The translations under genes and the position numbers were made by a program. The notes under the pieces were generated by a model, which saw only the letters and a program-made list of their open reading frames with translations, was not told where the DNA came from and did not search any database. A stretch of DNA of 16,283 nt from JASFJH01 sp050117725. Its GTDB lineage: Bacteria; Pseudomonadota; Gammaproteobacteria; AKS1. Location: assembly GCA_050117725.1 (NCBI GenBank), contig JASFME010000023.1, positions 1-16,283 on the forward strand, written 5' to 3'. Below, in pieces: positions 1-7,127 of the stretch. Positions within the stretch are counted from its first letter, which is position 1. Every line of letters starts with the position of its first letter.

Positions 1-1875
1 GGGTGACAATATCTCGAAGCGCACTCCGTCCCACTGCCAGGCCTGCCCTGCCGCGCAGTGCATTGCCTGCGCGGAGACCTCTGCAGGTTGCCCGGCGAGT
101 ATCCCGGCCACCGGCAGTGCGTCCAGTACAGCGGGGGTGCCGCCATTGTGGTCACGATCGCCGTGACTGATCACGAGGCTGTCGATCCGTTCCACACCGA
201 GACTATGCAGGTACGGCAACAACACAGCCCTGCCGGCATCGAAGCGGGCGCTGAAGACGGGCCCCGTGTCATAGATAAGTGTGCGGGAGTGAGTACGTGC
301 CACGATCGACAGACCCTGGCCAACATCGAGCACATCAACGAGCAACTCGCCCGGCGCCGGACCAGATGGCCGCAATAACAGCATCGGTAAAATGCCTAGC
401 AATCCGAGCCACCTCCCCGGCAGGCCACGTGGCAACAGGGTGATCACAATGCCGGATATTGCCGTCAATACCGTCCAGGCCGGTGCGGCCGGCATCGTCA
501 GACTGGCAAATGACCATGCCGCCATGCCTTCTAGCATGACAGACAAGCCCTGCAGACTCATGGCGGCCAGGCTCCACAACTGTTCGAGGCCGAGCATCGA
601 CAACAGCATGGCGACAAACACGAGCGGCACACTGATGAAACTTACCCAGGGCACGGCAACCAGGTTCGCCAGCGGTGCCACGACGCTGATGCGCCCGAAT
701 AACACGACGAGCAGCGGTAACAGCGCGATGCTGATGGTCCATTGCACCCTGCCCCATTGCCTGAGCAGGCCGGGCGGCTGCAATTGGCCGCTGAGCGTGG
801 CAAAGATCACGGCCACCGCCGCAAACGACAACCAGAAACCGGGCGCGAGTACGGCGAGCGGATCCCGTACCAGTACCAGCAGTAGGGCAAGGCACAGTGT
901 GTCGAACGAGGCAATGCGGCGGCGCGCCAGCACGGCCAGCATGAACACGCTGATCATGATTACGGCACGCTGGGTCGGGATGGCAAACCCGGCAAGGGCA
1001 GCATAGGCGATGGCCGCAAGGATCGCCGTGACTGCCGCATAATCCTGTGCCGGCCGTAGCAGGCACAGACGTGGCACGTGACGCACCAGCGACAGCACCA
1101 GCCAGTACATAAAGCCGGCGACAAGCCCGATATGCAGGCCGGAGATCGCCACGAGGTGATTCGTGCCGGTACGGGTCAGCAATCGCCAGTCAGCCTCGTT
1201 CATCTGAGCACGATCGCCGATGGCCAGGGCCCGCACGATACCCTGGTGTGGATGCCCCGCCAGGGCCTGCCCGATACTGTCGGCGATCGACTGCCTTAGC
1301 CCGTCAATACTGAAGGATTGTTCGGGCCGCAGCATGACGGCCTGTTCGGGATGACGCACATAACCGGTCGCGGTGTAACCATTGGCGAACAGCCAGCGTT
1401 CGTAATCAAATCCCCCCGGATTGGCAAAGCCATGCGGGCGTTTCAGCTTTACCGTCAGAGACCACAACTGGCCAGGACGTAACAGCGGACGCTGTTTGCC
1501 GTACCATTTCAGGCGCAATTGCCAGTTCAGCGGCCGTTTCCTCTCGCCATCTAACAGCGAGTTGGCGACAAACACAAAACGACTGGCGCGTTCGAACTCG
1601 ACCGGAATATCCTTCACCTGACCGATGATGCGCAGTTCCTGTCCTTCGAGATCTGCCGGCAGACGGTTATCGAGCAGGTGCTGGGCAAACAGCCAGGCCC
1701 AGCAGAAACCACAGGCAAAAGCCGTTACAGGCAGGAAAACACGCCGGTAAGCCGGGAAAAAATACAGCAGTGCAGCCGCCACAAACAGGCCGGCAGACCA
1801 GCCGATTGAAGGCAGTCGGGATAGATACTGAACGGCAAGAACACCGAGCAGAAACGCGATCGTCCATGTTCGCAT
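1..1875 (-). CDS. comEC: ComEC/Rec2 family DNA-uptake membrane channel (3' part missing)
   Basis: ComEC carries single-stranded transforming DNA across the inner membrane during natural competence. I translated this frame by hand: it is open for 625 codons from the ATG to the window edge. It begins with a hydrophobic, DUF4131-like N-terminal region. The competence domain follows, with a typical NHLVAISGLHIGL stretch near residue 245 and many hydrophobic helices up to about residue 500. A metallo-beta-lactamase-like domain comes next, with LLVDVLDVGQG and, near residue 570, the metal-site motif SHGDRDHNGG. The gene runs off the left edge; ComEC proteins are usually about 750-800 residues, so perhaps 130-170 residues lie outside. 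The start is uncertain: an in-frame GTG lies 15 bases upstream at 1890, and a GGAG sits about 14 bases before the chosen ATG. It diverges from the DUF2062 gene across about 70 bases, in a neighbourhood (lolC-lolD-DUF2062-comEC) known from other gammaproteobacteria. Confidence 0.93.
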   Translation of the reverse strand, partial: MRTWTIAFLLGVLAVQYLSRLPSIGWSAGLFVAAALLYFFPAYRRVFLPVTAFACGFCWAWLFAQHLLDNRLPADLEGQELRIIGQVKDIPVEFERASRFVFVANSLLDGERKRPLNWQLRLKWYGKQRPLLRPGQLWSLTVKLKRPHGFANPGGFDYERWLFANGYTATGYVRHPEQAVMLRPEQSFSIDGLRQSIADSIGQALAGHPHQGIVRALAIGDRAQMNEADWRLLTRTGTNHLVAISGLHIGLVAGFMYWLVLSLVRHVPRLCLLRPAQDYAAVTAILAAIAYAALAGFAIPTQRAVIMISVFMLAVLARRRIASFDTLCLALLLVLVRDPLAVLAPGFWLSFAAVAVIFATLSGQLQPPGLLRQWGRVQWTISIALLPLLVVLFGRISVVAPLANLVAVPWVSFISVPLVFVAMLLSMLGLEQLWSLAAMSLQGLSVMLEGMAAWSFASLTMPAAPAWTVLTAISGIVITLLPRGLPGRWLGLLGILPMLLLRPSGPAPGELLVDVLDVGQGLSIVARTHSRTLIYDTGPVFSARFDAGRAVLLPYLHSLGVERIDSLVISHGDRDHNGGTPAVLDALPVAGILAGQPAEVSAQAMHCAAGQAWQWDGVRFEILSP

Positions 1876-1944
1876 TGCAGTAATATGCACTCCGGCATTT
1901 TTTTGTGGATAATACCCGAATATCAGGTGGTCGACAGGCCGGTT
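1876..1944. promoter_or_regulatory. divergent comEC / DUF2062 promoter region
   Basis: These 69 bases are the only space for promoters of two divergent genes. The central GATAAT at 1908-1913 resembles a -10 element for the plus-strand gene. On the opposite strand the overlapping TATTAT resembles a -10 for comEC. I see no convincing -35 hexamer for either, so both promoters would be weak or activator-dependent. The overlap of the two -10-like hexamers would make them mutually exclusive if both are real. This is inference from base pattern only. Confidence 0.25.
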
Positions 1945-2493
1945 ATGCTGAAGAAGTATATAAAAAAATTCATGCCGGATCACGACAAGGTCCGGTCCCA
2001 CAAGCACCTGCAGGTTTTCGGGACACTTTTACACGATCCCAACCTGTTTCACATGAACCGGCGCTCGATATCCGGTGCGTTTGCCGTCGGGCTGTTTTGC
2101 GCCTGGCTACCTTTACCCTTCCAGATGATTGTGGCCGCGGCCGCGGCGATATATGTACGGGTCAATATGCCACTGGCTGTTGCGCTGGTCTGGACATCCA
2201 ACCCGGTAACGATGCCACCGTTATTTTTCTTCGCCTACAAGCTCGGCGCATGGGTGCTTGGCCTGCCACATGGTAAGTTCCATTTTGAATTGAGTTTCAA
2301 GTGGTTGACCAATGAACTGCTCAATATCTGGCAACCCTTCCTGCTGGGTTGTTTCATTATGGGCGTTATCAGTTCGGCTGCTGGCTATTTCGTGATCCGT
2401 GGCCTGTGGCGCCTGCACATTATCAGCCATCTGAAACGGCGCAAGGAACAACGCCGCTTGCGCGAGGAAAACGCACGAAAAGAGCGGCTGTAA
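1945..2493 (+). CDS. DUF2062 domain small membrane protein
   Basis: This 182-residue protein belongs to the DUF2062 family, whose biochemical role is not known. The start MLKKYIKKFMPDHDKVRSHK is the usual family N-terminus. It is followed by LLHDPNLFHMNRRSISGAFAVGLFCAWLPLPFQM, the core of the domain, and by TSNPVTMPPLFFFAYKLGAWVLG. About three hydrophobic segments are visible (near 43-72, 78-106 and 128-152). The tail from about residue 163 is strongly charged (KRRKEQRRLREENARKERL), probably cytoplasmic. The frame is open 20 codons further upstream, but the family start and an AGG seven bases before ATG 1945 favour this start. The gene converges on lolD; the family is a regular neighbour of comEC and lolC/lolD in gammaproteobacteria, which hints at an envelope role without proving one. 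Confidence 0.88.
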   Translation: MLKKYIKKFMPDHDKVRSHKHLQVFGTLLHDPNLFHMNRRSISGAFAVGLFCAWLPLPFQMIVAAAAAIYVRVNMPLAVALVWTSNPVTMPPLFFFAYKLGAWVLGLPHGKFHFELSFKWLTNELLNIWQPFLLGCFIMGVISSAAGYFVIRGLWRLHIISHLKRRKEQRRLREENARKERL

Positions 2494-2526
2494 GCAGGCT
2501 GTTATTGAGAATAATTCACCGTCCAG

Positions 2527-2563
2527 GGGAAGAAGTTGACAGAAAAATGAAAAACTTCTTTCC
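2527..2563. terminator. hairpin between convergent DUF2062 and lolD genes
   Basis: Arms at 2527-2537 (GGGAAGAAGTT) and 2553-2563 (AACTTCTTTCC) pair over 11 positions including one G-T wobble, with a 15-base A-rich loop. It lies in the 97-base gap between two genes that end facing each other, where a bidirectional terminator is expected. No uninterrupted T-run follows either side, so it is not a canonical intrinsic terminator. A second, shorter inverted repeat (CCGGTA at 2576-2581, TACCGG at 2594-2599) overlaps the lolD stop. Confidence 0.35.
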
Positions 2564-2590
2564 GGGAACTGCCAACCGGTAACCTTTCTT

Positions 2591-3286
2591 TTATACCGGG
2601 TACGGTGATAATACCCCGCCTTCCAGCAACAACACCCTGTCCATGCGTGCGGCCATGTCCTCATCATGCGTCACGATGATAAAACTCGTGCCGAGTGATT
2701 CATTCAGCTCGAGCATCATGTCATAAACCTGGTTGGCGTTTTGACTGTCAAGGTTGCCGGTCGGCTCATCAGCCAGCACACAGGCCGGCCGGGTGACCAG
2801 TGCGCGGGCAATCGCGGCACGCTGCCGCTCACCGCCGGACAGCTCACTGGGTTTGTGCAACACGCGCTGTGACAGGCCTACCTGTGCCAGGCAATCTGCT
2901 GCCGCCCGCATCGCACGATGCGGTGCTTCCCCGCGAATCACGAGCGGCATCGCAACATTTTCCTGGGCGGTAAACTCCGGCAACAGGTGATGAAACTGGT
3001 AGACAAAGCCGAGGGTGCGGTTACGCAACTGGCCGCGTCTGGCCGCATTCAGCTTCGCCATGTTAATGCCATCGACATACACTTCGCCGCCGGTAGGCAT
3101 ATCGAGGCCGCCGAGCAGATGCAGCAAGGTGCTCTTGCCGGCGCCGGATCGACCCACAATTGCCACGCGTTCACCCTGCTTGATGGCAAGATTTACATCC
3201 CGCAATACATCGGCCTTTACCCGGCCATCATCAAAACGCCGGGCAATGTCACGACATTCAATCACAACCTTCGCTGCATCACTCAT
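2591..3286 (-). CDS. lolD: LolD, ATPase of the lipoprotein-releasing ABC transporter
   Basis: LolD hydrolyses ATP on the cytoplasmic side to drive lipoproteins out of the inner membrane and onto the periplasmic carrier LolA. The 231-residue length is normal for the family. All ABC motifs are intact: Walker A GRSGAGKST (45-53), Q-loop glutamine 97 in FVYQFHHLLPEF, signature LSGGE (149-153), Walker B CVLADEP (169-175) with catalytic Glu174, D-loop NLD, and switch His207 in VTHD. The FVYQFHHLLPEFTAQENV stretch is characteristic of LolD among ABC ATPases. The start codon overlaps the end of the upstream permease gene in ATGAGTGA, so translation is probably coupled. The two genes form one minus-strand operon. 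Confidence 0.95.
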   Translation of the reverse strand: MSDAAKVVIECRDIARRFDDGRVKADVLRDVNLAIKQGERVAIVGRSGAGKSTLLHLLGGLDMPTGGEVYVDGINMAKLNAARRGQLRNRTLGFVYQFHHLLPEFTAQENVAMPLVIRGEAPHRAMRAAADCLAQVGLSQRVLHKPSELSGGERQRAAIARALVTRPACVLADEPTGNLDSQNANQVYDMMLELNESLGTSFIIVTHDEDMAARMDRVLLLEGGVLSPYPV

Positions 3287-4526
3287 AACGTAACGCCTCT
3301 GCCGGTTGGGTGCTCGCCGCGCGCCAGGCGGGATATAGCGTCGCCAGCAGGTTCAGGATAAAGGCGGTGGCCGCGATAAACACGACATCAGCGTTTTGCA
3401 CCTCGGAGGGGATATTGCTGATAATGTAGACATCCGGTGACAGGAACTTGATGCCCATCAGGTTTTCAATGGCACCAACGATATCGCTGATGTTGAAAGA
3501 CAGTGCCAGGCCGGCTATCACCCCCAGCAAGACGCCGAGGAAGCCGATAACAAATCCCTGCACGACAAAGATTTTCATAATACTCAGTGGTGATGCGCCG
3601 AGTGTGCGCAGGATCGCGATATCACTTTGCTTTTCATTGACCGCCATCACCATGGTGACAATGATAAGGAATGCGGCAACCAGCACGATCAGGGTCGTGA
3701 TGATCAGCATCATTTTCTTTTCGATTTCGACGGCGCGGAAGAAATTCGCATGCACACGCGTCCAGTCGCTCACGTAATAACCGCCGCTCAGGTTTTCAAC
3801 CAGCTCACGACTGACAAGCGGCGCCATGAAAATATCATCAAGCTTGATGCGTACCCCCGAGGCAGCATCGTCGAGGCGCATGAGTTTCGCCGCATCGCGC
3901 ATGTGAATGATGGCCAGCCCGCCATCGTACTGGTTATGGCCGATCTCGAAAATACCGACCACGGTGAAGCGCTTCAAGCGTGGCAGGATACCGGCCGGTG
4001 TAACATTCGCCTGGGGGGTAATCAGGGTCACTTTCGAACCGGGACTGACGCCCAGGGATCGTGCCAGGTATTTCCCGAGCACAATGCCGAACTCGCCCGG
4101 TTTGAGATCATCCAGCTTGCCAACGAGCATGTTATTACCAATCTCGGAAACCTCGCCTTCCTGTTCAGGGATAACGCCGCGTACGAAACTCGCATGTACA
4201 AACTGGCCGTGCGTCAACATGCCCTCGGTGCGAATAAACGGCGCGGCGCCGATAACCCGCGGATGCTGACGGGCCTGCGTAATGACGGTCTGCCAGTCCG
4301 ACAGGTTACCCTCAATACCATTGATCGTCGCGTGCGAGGCGGCCCCCAGCAGACGATCACGTACTTCTGTCTGGAAGCCGTTCATCACGGACAGCACGGT
4401 GATCATGACGAGTACGCCGAGCGCGATGCCGATAATAGACAGGATGGCGATAAATGAAATGAAGTGATCGCGTTTGCGGGCGCGCGTATAGCGCAAGCCG
4501 ATGAAAACTTCATAAGGTCTGAACAT
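3279..4526 (-). CDS. lolC: LolC/E family lipoprotein-releasing permease
   Basis: This is the membrane subunit that extracts outer-membrane lipoproteins from the inner membrane together with LolD. The 415-residue protein has the family layout: a helix at about 22-48 (HFISFIAILSIIGIALGVLV), a large periplasmic MacB-like domain at about 50-270, and an FtsX-type core with helices near 273-297, 318-343 and 380-400. It ends in the typical YPAWRAASTQPAEALRYE. The loop TPQANVTPAGILPRLKRF (170-187) resembles, from memory, the LolC hook that recruits LolA and that LolE lacks. Only one permease gene is present here and no lolE follows lolD. The protein may therefore be a single LolF-type subunit acting as a homodimer, unless lolE lies elsewhere. 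GGAAG lies just ahead of the ATG. Confidence 0.93.
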   Translation of the reverse strand: MFRPYEVFIGLRYTRARKRDHFISFIAILSIIGIALGVLVMITVLSVMNGFQTEVRDRLLGAASHATINGIEGNLSDWQTVITQARQHPRVIGAAPFIRTEGMLTHGQFVHASFVRGVIPEQEGEVSEIGNNMLVGKLDDLKPGEFGIVLGKYLARSLGVSPGSKVTLITPQANVTPAGILPRLKRFTVVGIFEIGHNQYDGGLAIIHMRDAAKLMRLDDAASGVRIKLDDIFMAPLVSRELVENLSGGYYVSDWTRVHANFFRAVEIEKKMMLIITTLIVLVAAFLIIVTMVMAVNEKQSDIAILRTLGASPLSIMKIFVVQGFVIGFLGVLLGVIAGLALSFNISDIVGAIENLMGIKFLSPDVYIISNIPSEVQNADVVFIAATAFILNLLATLYPAWRAASTQPAEALRYE

Positions 4527-4655
4527 GCTACTTCCGGGCTAATCTCATTTTGCTGCTGGCATGATACCGGATAAGTGCGGCCGGCGCATCGTGGCAAACA
4601 CTCTCTTTGTGGCATGGTTCACAGCCTGCGGCCGGATTTATGGGGATACTGGACA

Positions 4656-4715
4656 CGGTAAACAATTGTATCAAATGACTTTTACCGCCCCACACCTGCT
4701 GATATAGTCACGGGT
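4656..4715 (+). promoter_or_regulatory. candidate promoter for the small periplasmic protein gene, with an inverted repeat
   Basis: A plausible sigma-70 promoter is TTTACC (4681-4686), a 16-base spacer and TATAGT (4703-4708), giving a start near 4715 and a leader of about 40 bases. The -35 region overlaps an inverted repeat, CGGTAAA (4656-4662) and TTTACCG (4681-4687), with an 18-base gap that itself contains CAATTG. Such a repeat could be an operator. The remainder of this 229-base divergent gap to lolC shows only a repeated TGCGGCCGG (4576 and 4627) and nothing else recognisable. Confidence 0.35.
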
Positions 4716-4741
4716 AACAGGCCGGATATGGTTATCACAAC

Positions 4742-4747
4742 AAGGAG
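4742..4747 (+). promoter_or_regulatory. strong ribosome binding site, AAGGAG
   Basis: AAGGAG ends eight bases before the ATG at 4756. It is a near-perfect Shine-Dalgarno match, fixes the start of the small secreted protein, and supports this short frame as a real and well-translated gene. Confidence 0.75.
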
Positions 4748-4755
4748 TCAGTAAC

Positions 4756-5043
4756 ATGGTCAGACATCTTCACACCTTTTTCGTGACCCTGTTTATCTGT
4801 GCCGGTGTACTCGTGTTCGCCCCATCCGCGCAGGCCGACAAACTCAGTATTTTCGACGAACCGGCCGCTGTTGAGCGTCCACAACGTGGCATGACCATGA
4901 GCGCGGTCGAGCAGCAATACGGCAAACCGGAAACGGTCGTGGACGCGGTGGGCGAGCCACCAATCACGCGCTGGGTGTATGACAATTTCACCGTGTATTT
5001 CGAACATAATCGCGTGATCCACGCCGTTGTCCACCGCAAGTAA
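4756..5043 (+). CDS. small conserved periplasmic protein with a BamE/SmpA-like motif
   Basis: This 95-residue protein has a clear signal peptide: basic start MVRHLH, hydrophobic core, and a likely cleavage after SAQA at residue 27. The mature part is about 68 residues. It contains RGMTMSAVEQQYGKPETV (44-61), which resembles the helix-turn stretch of the SmpA/OmlA/BamE fold, followed by PPITRWVYDNFTVYFEHNRVIHAVVHR, a pattern of alternating strands. I recognise this as a conserved hypothetical type in gammaproteobacteria but know no function. There is no lipobox cysteine at the cleavage site, so it is probably soluble in the periplasm. It has its own Shine-Dalgarno sequence and is followed by an intrinsic terminator, so it is likely a single-gene transcript. 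Confidence 0.8.
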   Translation: MVRHLHTFFVTLFICAGVLVFAPSAQADKLSIFDEPAAVERPQRGMTMSAVEQQYGKPETVVDAVGEPPITRWVYDNFTVYFEHNRVIHAVVHRK

Positions 5044-5067
5044 TGACATCACAACGGGTATAATGCG

Positions 5068-5092
5068 ACAGGCGGGCTTACCCGCCTGTTTT
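5068..5092 (+). terminator. intrinsic terminator after the small periplasmic protein gene
   Basis: ACAGGCGGG (5068-5076) pairs perfectly with CCCGCCTGT (5081-5089) around the loop CTTA, and the run TTTT (5089-5092) follows. A 9-base-pair GC-rich stem, tetraloop and T-run make a textbook rho-independent terminator. It separates the small gene from the agmatine operon, whose first ATG is only 17 bases further on. That operon would then need a promoter inside or before this hairpin, or readthrough. Confidence 0.85.
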
Positions 5093-5108
5093 CGTATGTG
5101 AGTGCACG

Positions 5109-6131
5109 ATGAACCGACGCCTGCCTGCCGAATGGGAACCTGTCGATACTGTCCTGTTGACCTGGCCACATGCCCATGGCGACTGGGGCAAGACCCTGCG
5201 CGACGTGCAGGACAATTTTCTGCGCCTGGCCCGGGCCATCAACCCGCATGCCCGGCTTGTGATCAGCGCCAATGACGAGGCCGATGCCGCGAGCATCAGC
5301 GACCTGCTCAATAATGCCGAATGCGACATGCGCCGTATCGATATTTACACCGTACCCTCGAATGATATCTGGGTACGTGATCACGGCCCGATCACCATCG
5401 ACATCGATGGCCGGCCGCAGCTGCTCGATTTCGTGTTCAATGGCTGGGGGGGGAAGTACGCCGCCGACCTCGATAACCAGGTGACGCGTCGACTCCTCGC
5501 CCAGGGGGCCTTTGCCGATATGCCCTGCGACAGTATCGACTTCGTGCTCGAAGGCGGCAGCCTCGAAACGGATGGCCGGGGCACCCTGCTCACCACCCGG
5601 CAGTGCCTGCTTGCGCCAACGCGCAACCCCGGCCTCGATGAGGCCGCCATCGAGGCCCGCCTGCGTGACGCTCTCGGGGTCGAGCGTGTGCTGTGGCTAA
5701 GTCATGGTGATATCGTCGGTGATGACACCGACGGCCACATCGATATGCTGGCCCGCTTCACCGATCCGGAGACGCTTGTCTATATGATCTGCGACGACCC
5801 GGCCGATCCGCATTACGCGCCACTACAGGCCATGCAGGAGGAACTGCGCGCATTCACGACTGCTGGAGGCGAACCCTACCGGCTCGTGTCCCTGCCGCTC
5901 CCCACGCGCATCGATAATGCAGACGGTGAACGCCTGCCGGCCAGTTATGCGAATTTCCTGATCCTGAACGGGGTCGTGTTGCTGCCCGTGTACGGTGTAG
6001 CGGAAGATGCCGAGGCCATCACGCGCCTGCAGGACTGCTTCCTGCACCATGAGGTCGTGGCTGTCGATTGCCGCGCCCTGATTAACCAGTTCGGCAGCCT
6101 GCATTGCGCCACCCGGCAAATCATCGCTTGA
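5109..6131 (+). CDS. aguA: agmatine deiminase (PAD-porph family)
   Basis: The predicted reaction is hydrolysis of agmatine to N-carbamoylputrescine and ammonia in the cytoplasm, an arginine-derived route to putrescine. The 340 residues and the start MNRRLPAEWEP fit the family. Visible motifs are WVRDHGP (88-94, with Asp91), LEGGS (147-151, with Glu148), DTDGHID (206-212, with His210) and the C-terminal nucleophile Cys333 in GSLHCATRQ. These make up the guanidino-modifying Cys/His/acid active site. The neighbouring amidase catalyses the next step, which supports the agmatine assignment over protein-arginine deimination. The Shine-Dalgarno sequence is weak (GAG only). It lies directly after the terminator at 5068-5092, with no obvious promoter between them. 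Confidence 0.92.
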   Translation: MNRRLPAEWEPVDTVLLTWPHAHGDWGKTLRDVQDNFLRLARAINPHARLVISANDEADAASISDLLNNAECDMRRIDIYTVPSNDIWVRDHGPITIDIDGRPQLLDFVFNGWGGKYAADLDNQVTRRLLAQGAFADMPCDSIDFVLEGGSLETDGRGTLLTTRQCLLAPTRNPGLDEAAIEARLRDALGVERVLWLSHGDIVGDDTDGHIDMLARFTDPETLVYMICDDPADPHYAPLQAMQEELRAFTTAGGEPYRLVSLPLPTRIDNADGERLPASYANFLILNGVVLLPVYGVAEDAEAITRLQDCFLHHEVVAVDCRALINQFGSLHCATRQIIA

Positions 6132-6185
6132 GACAGGCGCGTTTCGTGCTAACATTTTCACCAACCCTGACTGACCGGCCCTGCC

Positions 6186-7121
6186 ATGCCTGATGATTCA
6201 CTTCGCGTTGCACTCGTGCAGCGCGCCTGCAGCGACAACCCCGCAGATAACCTTGCCGCGTGTTGCGAGCAAATTTCTGCCGCGGCCTCGCAGGGCGCGC
6301 AACTCGTCGTGCTCGAGGAGTTGCACAACAGCCTGTATTTCTGCCAGCAGGAAGACACGACGCAGTTTGATCTCGCCGAGCCCATCCCCGGACCATCTAC
6401 CGATGCGCTTGGCGCTACGGCCAGGCAACATGGCGTGGTGATCGTCGCCTCGCTGTTCGAGGAACGTGCCGTCGGCCTGTACCACAACACCGCCGTGGTG
6501 CTGGACAGTGACGGCAGCCTGGCCGGCAAGTACCGCAAGATGCATATCCCGGACGATCCGGGTTATTACGAAAAGTTTTACTTCACGCCCGGTGATCTCG
6601 GTTTTGCCCCCATTCAGACCTCGCTCGGCAAACTCGGCGTACTGGTCTGCTGGGACCAGTGGTTCCCGGAAGCGGCACGGCTTATGACACTCGCCGGTGC
6701 CGGGCTATTGATCTATCCCACGGCCATCGGCTGGGACCCGCGTGATGACGAGGCCGAACGCGAACGACAGCGCGATGCCTGGATCACGGTACAGCGCAGT
6801 CACGCCGTGGCCAACGGCGTACCCGTGCTCAGTTGCAACCGCACCGGGCATGAAGCCGATCCGGGTAGCACCTCGGCGGGCATCCAGTTCTGGGGGTCGA
6901 GCTTTGCCTGTGGTCCGCAGGGCGATCTGCTCGCCAGTGCGCCAACCGACGAAGATACCCTGCTGGTTGTCGATATCGACAGGCAGCGTGCTGAAAAAGT
7001 GCGGCGCATCTGGCCCTACTTGCGGGATCGCCGCATCGATGCGTACGATGGACTGCGCCAGCGTTATCTCGATGAACCGCCCCCGGGTATGAGCCCGGGG
7101 AAAGATATTAATAAGGAATAA
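6186..7121 (+). CDS. aguB: N-carbamoylputrescine amidase (nitrilase superfamily)
   Basis: This enzyme is predicted to hydrolyse N-carbamoylputrescine to putrescine, CO2 and ammonia, completing the pathway begun by the upstream deiminase. The 311-residue protein has the nitrilase-superfamily catalytic triad: Glu45 in VVLEELHN, Lys118 in YRKMHIPDDP and Cys155 in LVCWDQWFPE. The stretches MHIPDDPGYYEKFYFTPGD and YPTAIGWDP, and the ending RIWPYLRDRRIDAYDGL, are typical of the AguB group. It follows aguA by 54 bases with no clear Shine-Dalgarno sequence, and the next gene begins only 6 bases after its stop. Co-transcription with aguA and the DAHP-synthase-like gene is the natural reading. Confidence 0.93.
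   Translation: MPDDSLRVALVQRACSDNPADNLAACCEQISAAASQGAQLVVLEELHNSLYFCQQEDTTQFDLAEPIPGPSTDALGATARQHGVVIVASLFEERAVGLYHNTAVVLDSDGSLAGKYRKMHIPDDPGYYEKFYFTPGDLGFAPIQTSLGKLGVLVCWDQWFPEAARLMTLAGAGLLIYPTAIGWDPRDDEAERERQRDAWITVQRSHAVANGVPVLSCNRTGHEADPGSTSAGIQFWGSSFACGPQGDLLASAPTDEDTLLVVDIDRQRAEKVRRIWPYLRDRRIDAYDGLRQRYLDEPPPGMSPGKDINKE
7081..7100 (+). repeat. GC-rich hairpin at the end of aguB
   Basis: CCCCGGG (7081-7087) and CCCGGGG (7094-7100) form a perfect 7-base-pair GC stem with a six-base loop, inside the last codons of aguB (PPPGMSPG). It lies 13 bases before the AAGGAA ribosome site of the next gene. It has no T-run, so it is not a terminator, but could influence mRNA decay or translation at the junction. 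It may equally be a by-product of Pro and Gly codons. Confidence 0.35.
7113..7118 (+). promoter_or_regulatory. ribosome binding site, AAGGAA
   Basis: AAGGAA lies at the end of aguB, nine bases before the ATG at 7128. It sets the start of the DAHP-synthase-like gene and shows that this gene is translated from the aguAB transcript. Confidence 0.65.
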
Positions 7122-7127
7122 ACTGCG

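Noticed and set aside
392..1006. 204-codon plus-strand frame opposite comEC
   Set aside because: Antisense to comEC, low-complexity composition, no domain or ribosome site.
335..1066. 243-codon minus-strand frame within the comEC region
   Set aside because: The true comEC frame is a different minus-strand frame, open for 625 codons with competence and metallo-beta-lactamase motifs. This one is Arg/Ala/His-rich noise.
3627..4457. 276-codon plus-strand frame opposite the LolC/E permease gene
   Set aside because: It is antisense to a clear membrane protein gene, and its His-rich sequence lacks family features.
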